A DNA stretch of 64,000 bases. Origin: Cerrena zonata. Its lineage: Eukaryota > Basidiomycota > Agaricomycetes > Polyporales > Cerrenaceae. Made by a program: the position numbers and the translations under genes. A model generated the notes under the pieces. The model searched no databases. It saw only the letters and a list, made by a program, of their open reading frames with translations, and was not told the origin of the DNA. Below, one piece after another: positions 56,402-64,000 of the stretch; within the stretch, counting starts at the first letter, position 1; every line of letters starts with the position of its first letter. The stretch is taken from positions 124,001 to 188,000 of the forward strand of contig JASBNA010000029.1 of NCBI GenBank assembly GCA_038087015.1. The letters are read 5' to 3'.

Positions 56402-59400
56402 CTACCCATGTCCAGTGTTTCCCCATATCGAGGAAGTAGAGAATGGTGCAGTGAATGCACGCTGTTCAGCCCTACTACCTACAGGAGCGGGCAAGACGTT
56501 GGACCCGAAGACACTTCTATTGTCTGGTGGATAGAACACGGTGTTAGGTGAAGCAGAGTAGATGTGATCCGTATACAACGCTGGGTTGATGCTTGACTGC
56601 GATCCTCGAGAGACATGGATAGGTTCTCTGGTATTAGGTAGAAGTGTGCTCGAGTTGTATTGGGGAGCATGGGGCGCGCTGATGACAGGTGATACAAACT
56701 GTTGAAGTGGAGGACGAGATTGATACAATGATTCGGAGGCGATACGCTGATGCCCGATCGGATTTAGACTAACTGCGGATTGCGACACTGCTCGCTGGTG
56801 ACCGATAGGTTCCAGAGCAGGTAAACTAGGTAGACCCTGATTCCAAGGTGAAGTATGATCAATGTATGACGAAGAAACAGGTTGACCAGGAAGACGGGAC
56901 CATGAGGGCTGAGGTAGAGCAGCTGAAGATTCTTGAGTCTGGTATGCTGACGGACGGTGAATGGGATCATTGAGAAGGTGGGATGTGGGTGCACTTGTTG
57001 CCCCACTCGGGTACTTGGACGCATTATTGTTCTCTGGTCCCGGGGTAGTCGACCATATTGATGGGCCAGTACTGAACAACATAGGGTTAGAAGGTAACTT
57101 CTTGCGTGCTGTGAAAGGAACATCGCCATTCATAACTGCACTGAAAAGATCTGCTGCTGTTGGACCAGTGAGGATTTGGGAAGGTGCCGTACGAGGTGAA
57201 GTTGTACTGGGCTTGAGCGGTTGTTTAGGTGGCGAGATCGGTTGTACTCGTTGAGGACTATAAGGGGGAGATTTTGGACTGATTGGGCTTGTGGGACTGA
57301 GTGTGTGGGGGCTTTGAGGGCCCGCTGAGTGGACAGGCATCAGTTCAGGTGATTGAGGGCGTCTACAGCACAAGTATTAACATGGCATAGGATGATTTCG
57401 GAAAGAGTAGACTCGCCTGAGATATAGGATCTCGTCGTCGTCGTTATCCTCATTCGACTCCAATACCTCATTAAATGCATCTCGCACAGGATCAGTATCC
57501 GTACGAGACATGTCGTCATCAAGATCAGACCTGGCTTCACTCGCGGCATCGTGCTCTACAATGTTAACATCACGCGCAGTGTTCGAGATGGAGCCATTCG
57601 CGATATTGTTACGACTCTGAGATGGGGGAGCTTGTGCAGGAGGCAATGCATCCGCTTTGAGTTTGAAAATATTGTCTTCGAAAGTGATGGGGGTAGCCTA
57701 AAGACAAAACCAGTATTTCTTAGTAAATTGACATGGACAGAGTTAGAAGCTTACTTCGTCTTCTGCTACTGCCTTCGCATCAACAAGCATATCTGAGATC
57801 CTCATCAACTGTTCCTCATTTGGATGTACCTTCTCGCGACCTGGATGGGTAGACTGCCCATTACTATTTGCATCGTTCGAAATCTTCGAACTCGTGTCAC
57901 CATGGGTATGAGTAGCACCCTTGGTGTCTCCAAACATATACTTGCGAAGCGGAAGGAATCCGGTCATCTCTATATCCTCTTCCAAAGGCGTTTTCAACGT
58001 GGGTAGTTCCTCAGCGGGGAATGCCTCGACAAGGATGTTCATAAAATCGACATAGCTCTCCCAGAATAGTCTCAACCCTGTGATGATGACGGGATTCCCC
58101 TTCTCCTTAGGCTGATTCCGTCCGTCCCGGGTCCGTCGGCTTTTGGGAGCATGAGTACCATTTGTACCTACGTCAGGATCGGTTGAGTCCTTTGCTTGAG
58201 AGAGATAACGTGTATTTGCACGAATCCATTTGCCCGACATGCGCAGAGCAACGAGCGTCCTTCTGAATGTTGCTGTGATACGCTGGGCTAGATCATGTTC
58301 TAGACTGTCAGTAGGAGGGGGCTCGTCCAGCTCGATAAATCCGACGTCGAGCATTGAACGGTGTATACCAAGCAGGTGCGTAGCCATTCGAGATTCAGTA
58401 AGAGGAGAGCGAGGATGTCGTTTCTCGTTGTGCGATGTGGGACGAATCATGCGATGCTTCCAGAGTGCGCCTTGAGCTAGAACGATGACTTGGTTGATCA
58501 TATCTTCCGGTAAGATGCGGTCAGCTACGATCCCCTTGAAGTGGTCTACAACATCTTCGTTCATAGCATCGACGCTGACGTAGTTAAGTATATTTGCATT
58601 AGACGGCAGCAAGTAAATAAACTTACTCGTTTCCTCCGAATCGCCATTGAGCATGTAAAATGATGGTTTTCTCCTGGAACGTAATGACCCTTACACGAGG
58701 TGACTCGATTGTCTCGAAAGGACTTATGTCAGGATTAAAACCCTTGGTCTGTTTCCCCTTCCACTGTTCCAGCGATCGATGGAGAACGCTACCCATATTT
58801 TCTGATGCAGGCTCATAGGGCTGGCGTACACACAGTGCACGATAATAATGAGTCAAAGACTGAAACGGTTCTCTCTTATAGGACGAGATGATGGCTAGCT
58901 GGTGAGAAGGGTTGCCGTCATGAGGAGTAAGCAAACGTGACTGTTCATAGCAGCGTATGGCAGGATCGTATACTCTCATGCGGGCCAAGACCGGGAGAGC
59001 TGAGGGGGCACCACCTCTCTTACCCCCTTTCCCGCCTCGATTGGGAGGAACAGCAGGAGGGCCATCTTCATGGCCCGCACGTGGTCGTCCCCCGGATTCG
59101 TTATATTGCTCCTTGTATCGGGCGATGTCGCCAAGGCATACGAGAACTTTACTAAAGATAGCAAGCTTGCTTTCGCGCTGAGACGTGGTCGACGGCAAAA
59201 GATCAGTCAAGACTTCGTCACTTTCCGGAGGGAATTGGAATTGATTACGACGCGGGGAGTTAGGGTCCTGTGGTGGAGGCTCTTGCTCTGTGAGAAACCC
59301 GAGAGCTTGTAGTGCGGGCAGTGCATTTTCTATCGCAAAGTTTCTCTGTAGTCGCACAATCAACTGGGTCCAGAATTTCTCTTCTTCTGCGAGAAATTGA

Positions 59401-59861
59401 CGAAACCGTTGCAAGAGCTTTCGGTATTCCACAACATTGCGCTGAGCTGCCGGCGCACGCTGTTGCTGTTGCTGCGCTTGGCGAGGGGGGCCAAATATTT
59501 GACGATCTAGAGCAGATATACGCTGCTTGTAGATGGAGATAATAGCATAGGAAGTTTGCATCCAGAGATGAGTCTCGGCGTCTTTAGATTCTTTGGCGTA
59601 TGGATGGAGGAAAATGAGGCGCAAGTACTCTCGGCGTAGACTGCAACCTGTATAAGTAACTTTATGGTATCAAGGGGTATCACGGTACGTACTTCTTCCT
59701 AGAAATATCAATATCTTTATCCAGAATGTCGCGACTCTTCAACAACTCCTTCAACGATTGCTGGAGGCTGCGCGCCTCGCTGCAGATACATAAGATCAGT
59801 ATAATGTTTCGTACAAGGAAGAGGAGACTTACCGAGCGATTTGGGCTGGTGCCTCTGACAT
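56402..59861 (-). CDS. EST1/SMG7-like protein
   Basis: Starting MSEAPAQIAR, exons give REARSLQQSLKELLKSRDIL, YLRLIFLHPYAKESKDAETH, LWMQTSYAIISIYKQRISAL, the 14-3-3-like helical repeats with VLVCLGDIARYKEQY, YDPAIRCYEQSRLLTPHDGN, PSHQLAIISSYKREPFQSLT and HYYRALCVRQPYEPA. These match the EST1 N-terminal and EST1 DNA/RNA-binding domains shared by SMG5/6/7 and telomerase subunit Est1. The LFWESYVDFMNILVEAFP segment follows. The C-terminal third is Pro/Ser-rich with short SP repeats and no PIN domain, so it is closer to SMG7 than SMG6. The expected role is binding phosphorylated Upf1 in nonsense-mediated decay, a telomere role being the alternative. Stop TAG complement at 56402-56404. Confidence 0.8.
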
Positions 59862-60376
59862 TTCTCAAGACGGTATAGACGGAAACATTCTCTTGAGGAA
59901 GATGGGGGTTGTGGTGGAAGAGAGAGACATGAATAGCTCCTGTGCACGGCGGGCGCGAATCACCCCAAACTTGGCTTCATCTTTTCTCACTCGAACCATG
60001 ACCTCGATTGCCGTGCAAAGACCTACCTATCGCTTTATTTACGGCCAACTCAGCAGCAAATACATAAATCATTCAATCATGGTTCTCTAGATTCATTTTC
60101 TGACCAACGTCTGCGATTCACCTTGTTCTAACGAGTTTGAGTAACTGACTCAGACATGATAGCATAATCATCGAAACCCGGGAGGTCCGTTACTAAAACA
60201 AATGGAGGTGTACGTACCACTGTGGAGTAACAGATCTGTTCAGTGTTCACTGTGTTGTCGTTACAGTGTTGTCACTTTGGATTTCTAAGCTGGAAGGTAT
60301 GTATTCATAAAATTACTCCTACCCAGGCCATCGCAACATTTTTGCTGCATGTACTAATAACAGTTCCATCCCCAAC
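59862..60376. other. Intergenic region
   Basis: It is the 5' flank of the EST1/SMG7-like gene and the 3' flank of the CBM1 gene. Nothing else is seen. Confidence 0.55.
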
Positions 60377-61339
60377 TCAAGCCGTTGGTGTTGCCCCGGT
60401 GTATGCATGAATCGTCTCATCAGCGCATCCTGCTGGGGTCATATAAGAGTACGCCCCCAAGTTCACGTAGAGGTCGCGATTTCCATTGGGATCGGGACAC
60501 ACCAACCATGCCTAAATAACGTTAATAAGGATTTGTCTTATATCAGAGCTCTCGAGACTTACGTTCAGTTGTGGCCTGCTGATGGTCGGGATACTCCACT
60601 CGACCGTGTCACCGGACCACTGGAATGTTCCAGTAGCTGCCGGTGTTGTGGACCAGGACACCTTCAGTTTCATAACAGATGGGTCAGCACGATCCTCTAC
60701 AACTGCGTACAACTTGGTGCCGTCGGGAACCAGCTGGATGAGCTGGCCGCTGACAATTTGGAATTGTGCGGCAGTGTTCGGGTCGCCGAGGATGGCGTCA
60801 GAGGCCGTACCATCGACCTCGGAACGAAGATACTTGTGGAAGTTGGGATCCTCCTGCAATACTCAATCCCGTTAGATGCCTATCCAACTGTAGGGTGCTA
60901 AGAGGGTCTGTACTGACCTACTGCACGAATGAAGGAATTACCCGCTACGAGGGTTGGTGTGCTACCTGGAGCTGTCGCAGTGGTAGTTGGTGAACTTCCG
61001 CCACCACTAGCAGGTGCACTGGTTGCAGGTGGTGCGGGTGGTGCGGCACCCTGGAGACACTGTGAATAGTATTGGTTGGATACAGTGCACGCCCAACCAT
61101 CGGGGCACGCAGTAGGTCCAGTCCATCCCTTAATATTACAGTTCAGCCCGTGTTCTTAGAATTCAAACTTTGAAATGCTTACTTGACCGCCACACTGTTT
61201 CGGACAGAGTACATCAGCAACGTTTTGATTCTCTTCTGGAGAAAGCACATACCTGACCCCACTGGGGGGCAGTAGTCTGGCCTGCAACGGAGGCCACAAA
61301 GGCGAGCAGCAATCCGACAGCTGTACCAGTTTTGATCAT
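60377..61339 (-). CDS. Secreted protein with N-terminal CBM1 and an uncharacterised C-terminal domain
   Basis: It starts MIKTGTAVGLLLAFVASVAG (signal peptide), then [40 protein letters not shown], a fungal cellulose-binding module with its cysteines and aromatic face. A Pro/Ser/Thr linker (APPAPPATSAPASGGG) leads to a C-terminal domain of about 140 residues: FHKYLRSEVDGTASDAILGD, FQIVSGQLIQLVPDGTKLYA, VVEDRADPSVMKLKVSW, GTFQWSGDTVEWSIPTISRP and AWLVCPDPNGNRDLYVNLGA. I do not recognise an enzyme family in it. The CBM1 will bring it to cellulose. It is divergent from the CE15 esterase and probably co-expressed with it. Confidence 0.78.
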
Positions 61340-62105
61340 TTTGAATGCGCAGAGTATCATCTGGACCCGTCTGGCAGTGCTTTATATTCATGCCTGGAGC
61401 GTGACCATTATTAGCCTTCAAACTCCTCCAATCCGAGCAATAGCCTTAATATCGGAACCGCGAAATGAAAGGAAGGGGTGACCAGCGATGATCAGCCCAG
61501 AACCTGAACACCTTTCGACATTGTTCGAGACGGTATAATGTCGGCCAAGCCCGTTTCCGAAGGCAACGTGGAAGGGGTCAGACGAACCTCCGCGTCAGCC
61601 ATTCTGCAATGTAAGTCCTCCGATAAATTTGCTGCTCGACTAAATAGAAGGAACATGAGGTCACTCGTGATATTCATCGAACACAGCTGGCATGGAGAAG
61701 CACATTCGCTGGAAGGTCTAATTTCCAAACCGAGAATAAACGCAGGTTGGTACCTATACATATCGTTCCCGAAGCCCCGTGCTAACAATGTTTCTCTCGG
61801 TGTACGGTTCTTCACGATTGTAGGGCTCATCGACGTCGGAATCCGCTCGGTCGACTGAATTAAACTTTCTCTGGGTGTCAGCTGGCGACGCGCGAGACAT
61901 ATGTCCAATTCTATAGATCACCATTGTGGAGATTCAACATCATCACCATGCCCCGCATTGTGAAGTCTCCCGAACAACTTCCACTCTATTCAGACATCTT
62001 CCATCTTGGCAGATGTCCTGGGACATATAAATAACTAGAGGGCTTCGTGAACCGATTCTGTGGCACTCACGGAATACCTCTCTGTAGGCCTGCGTACATC
62101 GAGAA
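61340..62105. promoter_or_regulatory. Divergent promoter between two CBM1-protein genes
   Basis: 766 bases between outward-facing start codons. TATAAATA (62026-62033) serves the CE15 gene, 80 bases before its ATG. TATAAAG on the minus strand (61380-61386) serves the other, about 45 bases before its ATG. The open frame at 61492-61908 has no support. Confidence 0.6.
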
Positions 62106-63708
62106 ATGTTCAAGACGTCTTTCGTAACTCTCGCGCTCGTCGCATACGCGGCTGCTCAATCAACTGCTCCTCAGTGGGGTCAGGTAAGTGCTCCCGACTC
62201 GACGAATAATATACATTTCTCATCTTTCTGTTTATTTGCGTAGTGTGGCGGTATAGTAAGTCGTATACCTTCTTTTTTTCGCGTCTCCTCATGTTAACAT
62301 CAACCTTTAGGGGTGGACAGGAGCCACTGCTTGCCCCTCTGGCTGGGCGTGTCAGCAACTTAACCCGTACTACTCGCAATGTCTCCAGGGAGCTGCACCA
62401 CCCCCACCTCCTGCTACTACTGTAGCACCACCTGCCACTACTGTTGCTCCTCCAGCCACCACCGTTGCACCACCAACTACATCTGCACCATCGGGTGGTT
62501 CTCCCGCAGCTGGTGCATGTGGTGCTATAGCTTCCACTGTCCCGAACTACAACAATGCGAAGTTACCTGACCCATTCACCTTCGCTAACGGCTCTACCGT
62601 CAAAACCAAGAACGACTGGACATGTCGTCGTGCGGAGATCAGCGCTTTGATTCAGAACTACGAAGCTGGAACTCTCCCTCCCAAACCGCCTGTCGTCACT
62701 GCTTCTTTCTCAAAGTCCGGTACCACAGGAACTTTGGCTATCACTGCTGGTCTGAGCACGAGCCAGACGATCAAATTCTCCCCGACGATCACCTTCCCGA
62801 GCGGTAATCCGCCGGCTAATGGCTGGCCATTGATCATCGCGTATGAGGGTGGTAGCATTCCTATCCCCGCTGGTGTGAGTCACACGATGCTTGTTACAAA
62901 GATGTATCATTGACACGAATTTACACAGGTCGCAAAATTGACGTACAGTAACAGCGACATGGCCCAACAAAATAGCGCTTCTAGCAGAGGACAGGGTCTT
63001 TTCTATCAACTCTACGGCAGTACGCACAGTGCTAGTGCTATGACTGCATGGGTGTGGGGTGTCAGCCGTATCATCGATGCTTTGGAGATGACGCCGGCCG
63101 CACAGATCAATACCCAAAGGATTGGTGTTACGGGTTGCTCCCGCGATGGAAAGGGCGCGCTCATGGCTGGTGCATTCGAGGAACGTATTGCCTTGACCAT
63201 CCCTCAGGAGTCCGGCTCTGGAGGCGATGCCTGCTGGAGATTATCGAAGTATGAACTCGACAACGGCAACCAAGTCCAAGACGCAGTCGAAATCGTCGGC
63301 GAGAACGTCTGGTTCTCAACCAACTTCAACAACTACGTTCAGAAACTCCCTACCCTCCCCGAAGATCATCATCTCCTCGCTGCTATGGTAGCTCCGCGTC
63401 CTATGATCTCGTTCGAGAACACCGATTACTTGTGGCTGAGTCCTATGAGTAGCTTCGGGTGTATGAGCGCCGCGCATACCGTCTGGGAAGGTCTCGGTAT
63501 CTCCGACTTGCACGGTTTCGCCCAAGTCGGAGGCCACGCTCACTGTGCATGGCCATCCAGTCTTACTCCCCAACTTAACGCTTTTATTAACCGATTCTTA
63601 CTGGACCAGAGCGCCACCACAAGCGTCTTTACGACCAACAACCAGTTCGGCAAGGTCCAATGGCAAGCTAGCAACTGGATCACTTGGACCACGCCCACTT
63701 TGACTTGA
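62106..63708 (+). CDS. CBM1-linked glucuronoyl esterase, carbohydrate esterase family 15
   Basis: A signal peptide ([18 protein letters not shown]) precedes a CBM1 ([37 protein letters not shown]), whose two first cysteines sit around a very small exon. A linker repeats PPATTVA three times. The catalytic domain begins [20 protein letters not shown] and holds the nucleophile in [15 protein letters not shown], the acid in [14 protein letters not shown] and the base in [15 protein letters not shown]15 enzymes cut the ester between lignin alcohols and 4-O-methylglucuronic acid of xylan, separating lignin from hemicellulose. All expected residues are present. The last intron is GGT|GTGAGT...ACACAG|GTC. 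The protein ends [10 protein letters not shown]. Confidence 0.93.
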
Positions 63709-64000
63709 GGGCGGTACGTACTGGGGAAGGTCTGACTAATAGTGAAGATTGTCTTTACCCTTCCAAGTCCATTTGATACCTAAATATGAATACTATGGTG
63801 CCCGTTTCCGTCCTATTTGGTCAAGAATGTGATGAGTTGAACCAGCGTAAAGCGATGTTGGATAATTGAGATCCGAGTGTGTATCATTGTATTTTCATCA
63901 GTGACTGAAGCCAAGATTCATGATGATAAAAACTCGGCAAGAGAGAGATATGGTGAACTTGAAGTGGCCACAGTGATCTCGATCATTACCTCTATCCTCA
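63709..64000. other. 3' flank of the CE15 gene
   Basis: AT-rich sequence to the window end. No feature. Confidence 0.6.

Noticed and set aside
60407..60901. Plus-strand 164-codon frame
   Set aside because: It is antisense to the C-terminal domain of the CBM1 protein.
1..64000. CRISPR array, bacterial operon, insertion sequence or rRNA
   Set aside because: The genome is eukaryotic, and no array of spaced repeats, transposase, long terminal repeats or rRNA stretch was seen.

Overview
The window is nuclear DNA of a filamentous basidiomycete, most likely an Agaricomycete that grows on plant material. The evidence is dense short introns (about 45-90 nt, GT-AG with one likely GC-AG), a hydrophobin, two secreted proteins with fungal CBM1 cellulose-binding modules (one a CE15 glucuronoyl esterase), a thaumatin-like protein, and tandem families of F-box and membrane proteins. 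Genes below were assembled by hand from six-frame reading plus splice signals. CDS coordinates span start codon to stop codon, introns included.

Layout. 1-3155: the tail of an F-box gene, a decayed C2H2 zinc-finger gene facing it, and an intact zinc-finger paralogue. 3714-7848: a housekeeping island with a CHP1/PBDC1-type eEF1A chaperone, a divergently transcribed t6A cyclase (TcdA/Tcd1-2 family), and mago nashi. 8005-9300: thaumatin-like protein. 10585-18233: three tandem S33-type serine peptidases, each with a hydrophobic N-terminal segment. 19197-23408: a tail-anchored DUF7587-like protein and a small repeat-bearing protein of unknown function. 24450-28365: two tandem F-box genes of a second family. 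28690-32863: a spherulin-like cupin and a PAF-acetylhydrolase. 33660-38682: an Sds3/Dep1-like chromatin protein and a hydrophobin that lacks one canonical cysteine. 39001-46979: a 3.6 kb segment duplicated in tandem; each copy holds a C2H2 zinc-finger gene and an F-box gene facing each other. 47265-50414: a SNF2 ATPase. 51171-54152: a membrane-protein pseudogene and its intact paralogue. 54262-55834: a TPR protein. 56402-59861: an EST1/SMG7-like protein. 60377-63708: a divergent pair of CBM1-bearing secreted proteins.

The most distinctive feature is the repeated convergent module of F-box adaptor plus three-finger C2H2 protein. It occurs three times: the inverted, degraded copy at 1-1500, and the tandem copies at 39463-42266 and 43817-46627. 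The zinc-finger proteins share a tail with a SUMO-type motif (I-K-x-E followed by acidic residues), and finger 2 has its last histidine codon split by an intron at the same place in all four paralogues. A substrate/adaptor relationship is inference; the co-duplication and the decay of one copy are visible in the sequence.
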